A stretch of 53,440 nucleotides of DNA, from assembly GCA_902462015.1 (NCBI GenBank), contig CABPZV010000001.1, forward strand, positions 1 through 53,440, given 5' to 3'. The notes beneath the pieces were generated by a model. The model saw nothing but the letters and a program-made list of their open reading frames with translations, did no database searches and was not told the origin of the DNA. This stretch comes from an uncultured Eubacteriales bacterium. Its GTDB lineage: Bacteria; Bacillota; Clostridia; Oscillospirales; CAG-272. Position numbers and translations under genes: made by a program. Numbering within the stretch: the stretch's first letter is position 1; each line of letters starts with the position of its first letter. Of the stretch, positions 35,194 to 44,264 are shown piece after piece.

Positions 35194-36317
35194 AATATAT
35201 CTTTGTCATCTGTTTTTTTCGTATTTTCCTCTGAGGTTAAATTGTTCTGCGCCGAGTTGCAGTCCTTAATATTGTCATCTGCGGCGCTGTTAGAATTTTC
35301 AGAGTCGGGAGCGTTTTCAATTTTGCTATTATCTGTTTCGCTCTTTACTTCGGTTTTATCTACAGAGTGCTCGGGGAATTCTTCTGGCATACTGCTTTTA
35401 AGTGCTTCGATAGCAACGGCAAGCTGCTCAAGATCCGGCTCGCGAGTTGTGATTCTCTGCATCCAAAGACCGGGAGCTGACAACGCTCTGACGAGTCGGT
35501 TGTCATGCTTTCCGGCATACATCAGAAATTCATATCCTACGCCTACTACAATGGGCAGCATAGCCAGTTTAGTAGCAAAACGAATTATAACGCTGTCCCA
35601 TGTGACAAACGGAAGCGAGTAAATCAGAATAGAAATTGCAATCATAACAAACATAAAGCTTGTTCCGCATCTGGGATGAAAACGTTTAAATTTTTTCGCG
35701 TTTTCGGGGGTCAGTTCTTCTCCCGCTTCATAGCAGAATATCGATTTGTGTTCTGCGCCGTGGTATTCGAACGTCCTTTTAATCTCGGACATAAAAGAGA
35801 CGCCCCATAAATATGCGACGAAAATCAGGACTTTTATAACTCCTTCGACAAGATTTTTAAACCATCCGAGATTGCCGCCTGTAAGATGATCTACACCCTT
35901 TGTCATAAAAATAGGCAGGAAAAAGAATATACCGACGCCGAGGACAAGTCCCAAAACAGTGGAAATTACCATGACGATGTCCATAATGCTTTTTCCGAAT
36001 TTTGTGCGAAGCCATTTTTCGAATTTTGATTCCTCTTCTTCCTCGTCAATTCCGTATGCTTCAGCAGAAATTGATAAGGTTTTATAACTTAAAATCATCA
36101 TTTCAATGAAATTTACAGCCCCTCTTATAATCGGAATATTGAGAATTTTAACTTTTTTTCTTATTGATATGAATTCCCTGTTTTCTGTGACAATTTCACC
36201 GTTTTCGCGGCGGACGGAAACAGAATATCTGTTTTTATGCCGCATCATTACTCCTTCAAGAACTGCCTGTCCTCCGACTACACCAAGCCGCGGATTGACT
36301 TCAACTTTATTTTTCAT
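35190..36317 (-). CDS. DUF1385 (YqhQ-like) membrane protein
   Basis: The 375-aa protein starts with the conserved GGQAVLEGVMMRHKNRYSVSVR block and has IPIIRGAVNF, four hydrophobic helices (about 110-215) and the His/Cys-containing AEHKSIFCYEAGE and FHPRCGTSF motifs. The C-terminal 75 residues are acidic and low complexity. Function is unknown; in Firmicutes it commonly sits next to prmC and prfA, as here with prmC. The leader from the promoter at 36578 is about 250 nt. Confidence 0.9.
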   Translation of the reverse strand: MKNKVEVNPRLGVVGGQAVLEGVMMRHKNRYSVSVRRENGEIVTENREFISIRKKVKILNIPIIRGAVNFIEMMILSYKTLSISAEAYGIDEEEEESKFEKWLRTKFGKSIMDIVMVISTVLGLVLGVGIFFFLPIFMTKGVDHLTGGNLGWFKNLVEGVIKVLIFVAYLWGVSFMSEIKRTFEYHGAEHKSIFCYEAGEELTPENAKKFKRFHPRCGTSFMFVMIAISILIYSLPFVTWDSVIIRFATKLAMLPIVVGVGYEFLMYAGKHDNRLVRALSAPGLWMQRITTREPDLEQLAVAIEALKSSMPEEFPEHSVDKTEVKSETDNSKIENAPDSENSNSAADDNIKDCNSAQNNLTSEENTKKTDDKDIL

Positions 36318-36577
36318 TATATATTAAATCCTGCATCCTTTCACTTTTGTTTGATTTTCACCCAGCCTGCATAAATTTTGCCGTTCGGTTATCCGGATAT
36401 AACCTTTAATAAAATGTTATATATCGCCTGTTAAGACACTGTCTTTTAAAGCTAAATGTTCCTTTGATGTAACAGTGTATGTAATAGCCGGCTTCAGAAC
36501 CGCTTACTATATAAGACGTCTTTCTGCTGAATATGTGGTTGATAGAAAATAAGCTGTCGTTTAAAATGTATATTAAA

Positions 36578-36606
36578 ATTATATCATGGATAGCATACAT
36601 CGTCAA
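36578..36606 (-). promoter_or_regulatory. Promoter of the DUF1385-prmC operon
   Basis: The minus strand has TTGACG (36601-36606), a 17-bp spacer and TATAAT (36578-36583). Confidence 0.82.
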
Positions 36607-36660
36607 GCAAAAATCAAATGAAGAATTTGCTTATATACTAATAGTTTGTAAAAGAAATTT

Positions 36661-36813
36661 TTCAATAAAGGGCTTGCACCGTCAAATGACGTGGCAACCA
36701 TTTCAGTAGGAGATTGTATCTCCCACTGAATGGTGAAATGTAACCCGTCGCCATTAAAGCTGCCGCTTTAATGGCGATTGCCTTAATGGCGGGGACATCT
36801 TGCCTAAGTTATA
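36661..36813 (+). repeat. Intergenic structured repeat, copy 3
   Basis: It runs from TTCAATAAAGGGCTTGC to GCCTAAGTTATA. The central hairpin is CATTTCAGTAGGAGAT/ATCTCCCACTGAATGG. The second domain holds a long palindrome, TCGCCATTAAAGC around TGCC with GCTTTAATGGCGA. Its AAGTTATA end abuts the T-tract of the nifJ terminator. Confidence 0.88.
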
Positions 36814-36849
36814 AAAAAGCTGCTGCAAAGAATTACATTTGCAGCAGCT
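36812..36849 (-). terminator. Intrinsic terminator of nifJ
   Basis: On the minus strand AGCTGCTGCAAA pairs with TTTGCAGCAGCT (36818-36829 and 36838-36849), followed by TTTTTATA. The T-tract merges with the end of repeat copy 3. Confidence 0.88.
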
Positions 36850-36872
36850 CCCAGAGAGCATAAATATATTTT

Positions 36873-39800
36873 TTATTTCTGCTCGGGTTCGTACATTTCT
36901 TTTTGCTTAACTAAGCGCGCATATTTAGCTTTTGCAGCCTCGGCAGCCTCAGCGAACAGCTTTTCAGCCTTTTCCGGGAAGGACTGTGCAAGACGGCTGT
37001 AACGTGTCTCGCTCTTGATGAAGTCAATATAATCCGCTGTGGGTTCTTTCGAATCAATAGTAAGCGGATTTTTTCCTTCAGCAACAGCCGCAGGATTGTA
37101 ACGGAACATCTGCCAGTAACCTGCGTCTACCGCGCGTTTAATTTCAAGCTGGCAGTTAGTCATGCCGCCTTTGACTCCATGCATTTCGCAGGGAGAATAA
37201 CCAATTACGATTGAAGGACCGTGATATGCTTCAGCTTCTGCAAGCGCCTTAAGCGTCTGATCCATATCTGCACCCATAGCTATTTGTGCTACATAAACAT
37301 ATCCGTAGCTCATAGCAATTTCAGCAAGATTCTTCTTTGCAATTGATTTTCCTGCTGCGGCAAATTGAGCAACCTGACCTATCTGAGAAGCTTTTGAAGC
37401 TTGTCCGCCGGTATTGGAATATACTTCAGTATCAAATACCATGATATTAACGTCTTCTCCGGAGGCGATTACATGGTCAAGACCCCCAAAGCCAATGTCA
37501 TATGCCCAGCCGTCTCCTCCGAAAATCCAGACGGATTTTTTCGCGAGATAATCCTTTTCCGCAAGGATTGCATCCTTTAAAGGATTGCTACAGCTGCAGT
37601 TTTCGAGAAGTTCTATAAGATCTGCGGCAGCTTTTTTGTTTGACTTGCTGTCGTCCTTTGTATCGAGGAATGCCTCAAAAACAGGCTTTTTGTCTTCAGA
37701 AACCTCTTCCTTAAGCTGTTCTACATAACCGATCAAACGGTCGCGTATTGCTTTCTGTCCGATATAGATACCAAAACCGTGTTCAGCATTATCTTCGAAC
37801 AGTGAGTTTGCCCATGCCGGTCCGTGGCCGCTTTCTTTATTAACAGTATACGGTGTGGCAGGCGCTGAACCTCCCCAGATAGATGAGCAGCCTGTTGCGT
37901 TGGAGATGTACATATTTTCTCCGAAAAGCTGGGTGATAAGACGTGCATATGAGGTTTCGGCACATCCTGCGCAGGAGCCGGAAAACTCAAGCAACGGCTG
38001 CTTGAATTGACTTCCTTTAAGGGAGGTTGGTGCAAACGGCAGATCCTTTTTCTCTGATACATTGTCAACAGCATAATTAAATGCCGCCTGTTGATCAATC
38101 TGGCTTTCCTGAGATACCATTTCAAGAGCTCTTTTTTCAGGCTTTGTCGGACATACATGTACGCAAAGACCGCATCCCATACAGTCGAGAGGCGAGATTG
38201 CAACTGTAAATTTGTAGTTCTCGCAGCCCTTTCCGATCATTTTTGCAGTAAATTTTGTTGATTCCGGTGCTGCAGCAGCTTCTTCGGCGTTCATAGCAAA
38301 CGGACGAATTGTAGCGTGAGGACATACAAAGGAGCACCTGTTACACTGAATGCAGTTTTCAGGATGCCATACGGGTACGTCCACTGCAACGCCGCGCTTC
38401 TCATACGCTGCTGCTCCCTGAGGCATTGTGCCGTCGGCAAGGTCGCCGGTGAAAGCTGAAACCGGCAAGCTGTCTCCCTGCATTACCGAAACCGGTTTGA
38501 CAATGTTCTTTACAAAGGAAACGAGTTCAGGGCGCTTACCTGTAATTTCAAGAGGCTTTTCGTTGTTTTCGGCTTTCTTCCAGCTCTCTGGAACATCAAT
38601 TTTGACGAGTGCGTCTACACCGGCTTCAATTGCCTTATAGTTCATTTCAACAACGGCCTCGCCTTTTTTGAGATATGACTTTTTAGCCATATACTTCATG
38701 TATTCTACGGCTTTATCGATAGGAATAATGTTTGCAAGCGCAAAGAAAGCAGACTGAAGCGTAGTGTTTGTGCGTTTGCCCATTCCGATTTTTTTGCAGA
38801 GATTAATTGCGTCAACGGTGTAGAACTGAATATTATTGTTCGCAATATAATTTTTTACTTCTGCAGGAAGATGCTTGTCCAGGGCTTCCGCATCCCACTG
38901 ACAGTTGAGAAGGAATATTCCTCCGGGTTTTACATCGTTGACAATCTTATAGCCTGATAGAATATAAGAGGGATTATGACATGCGACAAAATCCGCTTTT
39001 GTAACATAGTATGAACTTTTAATAGGATGATCGCCGAAGCGCAGGTGGGAAATTGTAATACCGCCGGTCTTCTTTGAATCGTACTGGAAATATGCCTGAA
39101 TATATTTATCTGTGTGGTCTCCGATTATTTTGATGGAGTTTTTGTTAGCACCGACAGTTCCGTCTCCTCCGAGTCCCCAGAACTTACAGCTTATTGTACC
39201 GGGCGCTGATGTATCTGGAACGGAATGTTCAGGAAGAGAATGTCCGGTAACGTCATCTACAATACCGATCGTGAAATTGTGCTTGGGCTTTTCGCTGTTC
39301 AGGTTTTCATATACTGCGAATACGCTCTGCGGAGGAGTATCCTTTGAGCCGAGACCGTAGCGGCCGCCGACAACCTTGATATCGGAAATTCCCTGCTCGG
39401 CCAGTGAGGCAACTACGTCAAGATAGAGCGGATCGCCGATTGCACCGGGCTCTTTTGTGCGGTCAAGAACTGCTATCTTTTTGCAGGTCGAAGGAATAGC
39501 CGCAACCAGCTTTTCACCGCAGAAGGGGCGGTATAGACGTACCTTAATTAGTCCGACCTTTTCGCCGTTTGCGTTCATATAGTCTATAACCTCTTCGGCT
39601 ACGTCACAGATGGATCCCATTGCAACAATTACACGGTCAGCGTCAGGAGCACCGTAATAGTTGAAGAGTTTATAATCTGTTCCGATCTTCTCATTTACCT
39701 TGTTCATGTAGTCTTCAACAATGGCGGGAAGAGCCTCGTAGTACTGGTTGCATGCCTCGCGGTGCTGGAAGAATATATCCCCGTTTTCGGCTGAACCGCG

Positions 39801-40481
39801 CAGAACCGGGTGTTCCGGATTTAGCGCGCGTTTTCTAAAGGCACGTACTGCGTCCATATCTACCATATCTTTCAGATCGGCGTAATCCCAGACTTCAATT
39901 TTCTGAATCTCATGAGATGTGCGGAAACCGTCGAAGAAGTTTATAAAGGGAACCCGGCCTTTGATTGCCGCAAGGTGTGCGACTGCCGCGAGATCCATGA
40001 TTTCCTGAGGATTGGATTCTGCGAGCATAGCGCAGCCCGTCTGGCGGCACGCATAAACATCGGAATGATCTCCGAAAATATTAAGTGCATGAGACGCAAC
40101 CGTACGAGCAGATACGTGAATTACTCCGGGGAGAAGTTCACCGGCAATTTTGTAAAGATTGGGTATCATTAAAAGAAGTCCCTGAGAAGCAGTAAAAGTG
40201 GTTGTAAGCGCACCGGCAGCAAGACTTCCGTGTACGGCACCGGCAGCACCTGCTTCGGACTGCATTTCAACAACCTTTACATTATCTCCGAAAATATTTT
40301 TTGCCGGATCACCGGCTACATTTTTATCAGTAGCGCTCCATGTGTCAACCTGTTCCGCCATAGGACTTGAAGGCGTAATAGGATAGATGGCAGCAACCTC
40401 GGTAAACGCATATGATGCATGCGCCGCCGCAGTGTTTCCGTCCATGGACAGCTTCTTGCGTGAAATTTTATTGTCAGCCAT
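36873..40481 (-). CDS. nifJ: Pyruvate:ferredoxin (flavodoxin) oxidoreductase
   Basis: This single-chain homodimeric PFOR oxidises pyruvate to acetyl-CoA and CO2, reducing ferredoxin; it is central to anaerobic energy metabolism. From the ATG at 40481 (MADNKISRKKLSMDGN) it is 1202 aa, the normal size. Domains in order are the pyrimidine-binding domain with YPITPSSPMAE, the CoA-binding and gamma domains, a 2[4Fe-4S] ferredoxin domain (CIQCNRCSFVCP near 710 and CMGCGLCVHVCP), the proximal-cluster cysteines in CAGCAETSY, and the TPP pyrophosphate domain GGDGWAYDIG...NTGGQ (about 985-1025). AGGAGG precedes the ATG. It is monocistronic with its own promoter and terminator. Confidence 0.97.
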   Translation of the reverse strand: MADNKISRKKLSMDGNTAAAHASYAFTEVAAIYPITPSSPMAEQVDTWSATDKNVAGDPAKNIFGDNVKVVEMQSEAGAAGAVHGSLAAGALTTTFTASQGLLLMIPNLYKIAGELLPGVIHVSARTVASHALNIFGDHSDVYACRQTGCAMLAESNPQEIMDLAAVAHLAAIKGRVPFINFFDGFRTSHEIQKIEVWDYADLKDMVDMDAVRAFRKRALNPEHPVLRGSAENGDIFFQHREACNQYYEALPAIVEDYMNKVNEKIGTDYKLFNYYGAPDADRVIVAMGSICDVAEEVIDYMNANGEKVGLIKVRLYRPFCGEKLVAAIPSTCKKIAVLDRTKEPGAIGDPLYLDVVASLAEQGISDIKVVGGRYGLGSKDTPPQSVFAVYENLNSEKPKHNFTIGIVDDVTGHSLPEHSVPDTSAPGTISCKFWGLGGDGTVGANKNSIKIIGDHTDKYIQAYFQYDSKKTGGITISHLRFGDHPIKSSYYVTKADFVACHNPSYILSGYKIVNDVKPGGIFLLNCQWDAEALDKHLPAEVKNYIANNNIQFYTVDAINLCKKIGMGKRTNTTLQSAFFALANIIPIDKAVEYMKYMAKKSYLKKGEAVVEMNYKAIEAGVDALVKIDVPESWKKAENNEKPLEITGKRPELVSFVKNIVKPVSVMQGDSLPVSAFTGDLADGTMPQGAAAYEKRGVAVDVPVWHPENCIQCNRCSFVCPHATIRPFAMNAEEAAAAPESTKFTAKMIGKGCENYKFTVAISPLDCMGCGLCVHVCPTKPEKRALEMVSQESQIDQQAAFNYAVDNVSEKKDLPFAPTSLKGSQFKQPLLEFSGSCAGCAETSYARLITQLFGENMYISNATGCSSIWGGSAPATPYTVNKESGHGPAWANSLFEDNAEHGFGIYIGQKAIRDRLIGYVEQLKEEVSEDKKPVFEAFLDTKDDSKSNKKAAADLIELLENCSCSNPLKDAILAEKDYLAKKSVWIFGGDGWAYDIGFGGLDHVIASGEDVNIMVFDTEVYSNTGGQASKASQIGQVAQFAAAGKSIAKKNLAEIAMSYGYVYVAQIAMGADMDQTLKALAEAEAYHGPSIVIGYSPCEMHGVKGGMTNCQLEIKRAVDAGYWQMFRYNPAAVAEGKNPLTIDSKEPTADYIDFIKSETRYSRLAQSFPEKAEKLFAEAAEAAKAKYARLVKQKEMYEPEQK

Positions 40482-40522
40482 AGATATTATATATCCTCCT
40501 AAATTGTTTTCAATTATTAAAT

Positions 40523-40551
40523 ATTCTATCACTTTTGCTCTGTTTTGTAAA
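40523..40551 (-). promoter_or_regulatory. nifJ promoter
   Basis: The minus strand has TTTACA (40546-40551), a 17-bp spacer and TAGAAT (40523-40528). Confidence 0.72.
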
Positions 40552-40634
40552 GATATTAATGTAAACTTTTTATTTTGTTATATTTTCTATCTTTATACAT
40601 ATATCAGTGTTAACAATTTTTTATCAAATAATAT

Positions 40635-40663
40635 TTGACGTATTGCAAATGACATGATATAAT
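40635..40663 (+). promoter_or_regulatory. lon promoter
   Basis: TTGACG (40635-40640), a 17-bp spacer and TATAAT (40658-40663), about 290 bp before the lon ATG. Confidence 0.78.
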
Positions 40664-40896
40664 ATTACGATATCATATAATTGTTTTTTTGACGCAGCGA
40701 ATTTAATAGAAAATTTGTCGTGCTAAAGTTTTACGCCTGAAGGACCGCGGACTGCCGTCACGGAGAGGCGGATGTCGAACAGGCTTTATATTATGAACAG
40801 GAATTTGTTTAGTGCTGAATTATTGTTTGTCCGGGTTCAGTAAATGGCGGTCAGAGAAAAGCAATGTGATTCAGAATAAAAGATTAAAAGTTTAGA

Positions 40897-40915
40897 AGCG
40901 CCGGGTTGCGGCGCT
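40897..40915 (+). promoter_or_regulatory. GC-rich hairpin in the lon leader
   Basis: AGCGCCG-GGTTG-CGGCGCT, with perfect 7-bp arms, lies about 36 nt upstream of the lon start codon. No T-run follows. It may affect translation or mRNA stability. Confidence 0.45.
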
Positions 40916-40951
40916 GGATACTATATTGATAAGAAACAAAAGGAATAAACT

Positions 40952-43378
40952 ATGCCGAAATACACTGAAAAAATAAAGAAACAGTTACTTCCGTTGGTTC
41001 CGCTTGACGGTGTTGTGATCTTTCCTGCGATTCCGATCAGTGTGGAGCTGACGTCAAAACAAGCTGTTAAAGCTTGTGAAAAGGCGAGCAGTAATGACGG
41101 AGAGGCTTTCTTTGTACTTAGAAAATTTGATGATTCGAGAGCGGCTGTCTCTGCGGCCAGCTCGGATATTTTAATTCCGGAAAAAGATGTATATACAATA
41201 GGCTGCACAGCATTCATAAAGCAGATTGTAAAATTCCGTGAAGACAATGCGAGGGTTGTGGTAGAGGGTATAAGCCGCGCAGAGATTGTCTCTCTGATCA
41301 CCGACGATGAAAAAATTCCGATGGCGACTGTTTTAAATAAATCTGTAAAGCTTGAAAGTGACGGAGATCCTGAGGTTGAAGCACAAATTTTTGCTTTGCG
41401 TAATTTTTTTAATGAATTTTCAGAAAGGCTCCCTAAGCTGTCGAGCGATCTTTTGCTCTCTGTTCAGTCAATTACTTCTCCCGGCCTTCTTTCTGATTTT
41501 ATTGCTTGCAATACGCTTGTTGATATAAGAGACAAGCAGGAGGTTCTTGAACAGTTCGATCCCATTGAGCGTGTCCGCAGACTGGCTTTTATTCTTGCGC
41601 GTGAAGGGGAAATCGTCAAGACCGGAATGGATATCCGGGAAAAGGTTCACGCGCATATAGAAAAAAGTCAGAGGGAGTATTATCTGCGCGAACAGCTGAA
41701 GCTGATTCAGTCTGAGCTTGGGGAATCTGTACGCGATTCCGATATTGCCGGTGGCTTCTATGACGAAGATGATTCGGAAATATCGGAATACATGGAGAAA
41801 ATTGCTCTTGCAAAGCTGCCGCAGGAGGTTGAGGAAAAGCTTATAAAGGAGACGAAAAAGCTCGCGAAGACTCCCTTTAATTCAGCTGAGGCCGGCGTAC
41901 TTCGGAATTATCTTGATGTGTGTCTTGAAATTCCGTGGAATAAAAGAACTAAGGATCGCGTTGATATAGAAGCTGCAAGAAAAATTCTCGACCGCGATCA
42001 CGACGGTCTTGAAAAGGTCAAGGAAAGAATCATTGAATATTTAGCGGTCAAGCAGTTAAATCCTGATCTGAGGCATCAAATAATCTGTCTGGTAGGACCT
42101 CCAGGAACCGGAAAAACATCTATTGCAAAATCGATTGCCGATTCAATGAAGCGGAAATATGTCCGCGTTTCGCTCGGGGGAATACGGGACGAGGCTGATA
42201 TACGGGGGCACCGTAAGACATATATAGGCTCGATGCCCGGACGTATAATAACTGCGGTTACGCAGGCTGGAGTTTGCAATCCGCTGATTCTTTTGGATGA
42301 GATTGATAAGCTTTCCCACGATGCTCACGGAGACCCTGCGTCGGCGATGCTTGAGGTTCTTGACCGGGAGCAGAATAAGGCGTTTAGAGATCATTTTGTC
42401 GAGCTTCCGGTAGATCTCAGCGGTTGTATGTTCATTGCAACGGCAAATACAGCCGAGACGATACCGAAGCCTCTTATCGACCGTATGGAGGTAATTGAGC
42501 TTCATACGTACACGCGGCACGAAAAGCTGTCGATTGCCAAAAATCATCTGATTCCGAAGCAGCGCAGATTTCACGGTCTGACTGCAAGGAACCTGAAGTT
42601 TACCGATGATGCAATATACGAAATTATTGACTATTACACTGCGGAGGCTGGAGTCAGAAAACTTGAAAGGGAAATAGCCTCGATATGTCGAAAGGCTGCG
42701 AAGAAAATAGTTGAATACAAAGCCTTGTCTGAAGACGGTAAGAAAAAAGGCAGGGAATGCATAAAGGTCAGCCGGGATTCCGTATCACAGCTTCTTGGTG
42801 CACGTAAAATAATACCGGACAATATTGAAAACAACGATGATATCGGCGAGGTAAACGGGCTTGCATATACAGAGGTGGGCGGAGATTTGCTTCATATTGA
42901 AGCCGTCTCTATGCCCGGAACCGGTAAAATTGAGCTTACCGGCTCGCTTGGAGATGTTATGAAAGAATCTGCGCATGCCGCCGTTACGTATATTAGAGCG
43001 CACGCAGAGCAGCTTTCTATCGCTCCGGATTTTTACAAAACAAGGGATATTCATATTCATGTTCCGGAGGGGGCAGTTCCTAAAGACGGTCCTTCTGCGG
43101 GGGTGACTATTGCAACTGCGCTTGCAAGTGAGCTTTCCGGAAGAAAGGTTCGGCGTGATATCGCCATGACCGGAGAGATTACACTGCACGGCCGGGTGCT
43201 TCCAATTGGAGGTTTGCGTGAAAAAACCGCAGCAGCTTATAAAACAGGCGTAAAGACGGTGCTGATACCGAAAGAAAATGAACGGGATCTGGAAGACATA
43301 GATCCGGTTGTTAGAGAAAAACTTCGTTTCGTACCCTGCTCGCGCATAGGGGATGTATTGGCAGAGGCGCTGATTTAA
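40952..43378 (+). CDS. lon: ATP-dependent protease Lon
   Basis: Lon is a cytosolic AAA+ serine protease that removes damaged and regulatory proteins. The 808-aa product has the N-terminal LON substrate domain (about 10-205), Walker A GPPGTGKT (382-389), Walker B LLDEIDKL, and a C-terminal protease domain with the Ser-Lys dyad S715 (GPSAGV) and K758 (GGLREK). Length fits LonA. Two possible RNA structures precede it. ysxC follows 71 bp downstream, the usual Firmicutes lon-ysxC pair. Confidence 0.97.
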   Translation: MPKYTEKIKKQLLPLVPLDGVVIFPAIPISVELTSKQAVKACEKASSNDGEAFFVLRKFDDSRAAVSAASSDILIPEKDVYTIGCTAFIKQIVKFREDNARVVVEGISRAEIVSLITDDEKIPMATVLNKSVKLESDGDPEVEAQIFALRNFFNEFSERLPKLSSDLLLSVQSITSPGLLSDFIACNTLVDIRDKQEVLEQFDPIERVRRLAFILAREGEIVKTGMDIREKVHAHIEKSQREYYLREQLKLIQSELGESVRDSDIAGGFYDEDDSEISEYMEKIALAKLPQEVEEKLIKETKKLAKTPFNSAEAGVLRNYLDVCLEIPWNKRTKDRVDIEAARKILDRDHDGLEKVKERIIEYLAVKQLNPDLRHQIICLVGPPGTGKTSIAKSIADSMKRKYVRVSLGGIRDEADIRGHRKTYIGSMPGRIITAVTQAGVCNPLILLDEIDKLSHDAHGDPASAMLEVLDREQNKAFRDHFVELPVDLSGCMFIATANTAETIPKPLIDRMEVIELHTYTRHEKLSIAKNHLIPKQRRFHGLTARNLKFTDDAIYEIIDYYTAEAGVRKLEREIASICRKAAKKIVEYKALSEDGKKKGRECIKVSRDSVSQLLGARKIIPDNIENNDDIGEVNGLAYTEVGGDLLHIEAVSMPGTGKIELTGSLGDVMKESAHAAVTYIRAHAEQLSIAPDFYKTRDIHIHVPEGAVPKDGPSAGVTIATALASELSGRKVRRDIAMTGEITLHGRVLPIGGLREKTAAAYKTGVKTVLIPKENERDLEDIDPVVREKLRFVPCSRIGDVLAEALI

Positions 43379-43449
43379 CATATTGATTACAGTTTTTCCG
43401 CTCAATATAAGCGTGTACAAAAATATTTGCTCAGAGGAGATTTCCGGAA

Positions 43450-44031
43450 ATGACAAGATCGGATCTTAATCTTAATAATCTGTCGCTTGCGGCAGTTGCC
43501 GGGATACCGCAGCAGTTTGTCTGCGACGGGCTTCCCCAAGTCGCTTTTTCCGGACGCTCCAATGTCGGAAAAAGCTCGCTTATTAATACTTTGCTCGGAA
43601 GGCGCTCATTGGCCAGAGTCAGTTCAACACCGGGAAAAACTATCACGGTAAATTATTATGATATTGACGGAAAGCTGTATTTTGTCGATCTTCCGGGATA
43701 TGGTTTTGCAAAGCGCAGTCCAGAGGAGAGAAAACGGCTGTCAGGACTTGGCGACGGATATTATGCGAGTCAGAAGCCAGCTCTTACTGTTCAGCTTATC
43801 GATATAAAATCAGGGCCTACGGCAGATGATTATACTATGCTTGATTTCCTCAGACGTACGGAAAAGCCATACGTCATTGCGGCGACAAAATGCGACAAAA
43901 TCGGTAGAACTGAACTGAACAAAAGGATTTCTGACCTTTCCGAATATGGTCAGGTTGTTGAGTTTTCTTCTCTTAAAGGGACCGGACGTGACGAGCTATG
44001 GAATCTGATAATTGCTTCGGCGGTGGTATAA
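43450..44031 (+). CDS. ysxC: Ribosome biogenesis GTPase YsxC (EngB)
   Basis: This essential GTPase assists 50S assembly. The 193-aa product has G1 GRSNVGKSS (35-43), G2 around STPGKT, G3 DLPGYGFAK and G4 ATKCDK, all intact. Its last codons and TAA stop (44029-44031) lie in the TATAAC end of repeat copy 4, so the repeat supplies the stop codon. It follows lon in the same direction. Confidence 0.96.
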   Translation: MTRSDLNLNNLSLAAVAGIPQQFVCDGLPQVAFSGRSNVGKSSLINTLLGRRSLARVSSTPGKTITVNYYDIDGKLYFVDLPGYGFAKRSPEERKRLSGLGDGYYASQKPALTVQLIDIKSGPTADDYTMLDFLRRTEKPYVIAATKCDKIGRTELNKRISDLSEYGQVVEFSSLKGTGRDELWNLIIASAVV

Positions 44032-44179
44032 CTCAGGCAAGATGTCCCGCTATTAAGGCAATCGCCATTAAAGCGGCCGCTTTAATGGCGGCGGGTTACA
44101 TTTCAAAATTCAGTGGGAGATACAATCTCCTGCTGAGTGGTTGGCCACGCCATTTGGCGGGGCAAGTCCCTTATTGAAT
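44027..44179 (-). repeat. Intergenic structured repeat, copy 4
   Basis: It runs TATAACTCAGGCAAGATGTCCC ... GGGGCAAGTCCCTTATTGAAT. The second domain has a perfect palindrome, CGCCATTAAAGC-GGCC-GCTTTAATGGCG in form. The central hairpin is less perfect than in other copies (AAATTCAGTGGGAGAT against ATCTCCTGCTGAGTGG on the opposite arm). It begins within the ysxC stop region and separates ysxC from the M50 gene. Confidence 0.88.
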
Positions 44180-44224
44180 CCGGCGACGGAACGCCGCATA
44201 GCGGGCTTTCAGCCCTTATTGAAT
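44180..44224 (-). repeat. Extra terminal module attached to repeat copy 4
   Basis: After the normal TTATTGAAT end there is a second small unit: the CGGCG/CGCCG hairpin, then GGGCTTTCAGCCC, and again TTATTGAAT. The repeated terminal motif suggests two elements end to end or a duplicated end. Confidence 0.6.
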
Positions 44225-44264
44225 ACATGCTGTATATGTGTTTTAGAAAGGAATATAGTTACAG

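Larger units (their letters stand above)
36318..36872. other. Intergenic region DUF1385 / nifJ
   Basis: No gene was found here. From left to right it holds the leader of the DUF1385 gene, its promoter (36578-36606), repeat copy 3 (36661-36813) and the nifJ terminator (36812-36849). The leader has one modest hairpin, GGTTAT/ATAACC (around 36386-36403), and no riboswitch that I can recognise. Confidence 0.6.
40482..40951. other. Divergent region nifJ / lon with long lon leader
   Basis: No gene was found here. It carries the nifJ promoter (40523-40551), the lon promoter (40635-40663) and a lon leader of about 280 nt with a GC-rich hairpin at 40897-40915. No CIRCE or CtsR operator is visible. 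Confidence 0.6.

Noticed and set aside
36406..36606. 66-codon minus-strand ORF upstream of the DUF1385 gene
   Set aside because: It spans the promoter at 36578-36606, has no ribosome binding site and shows no protein-like composition.
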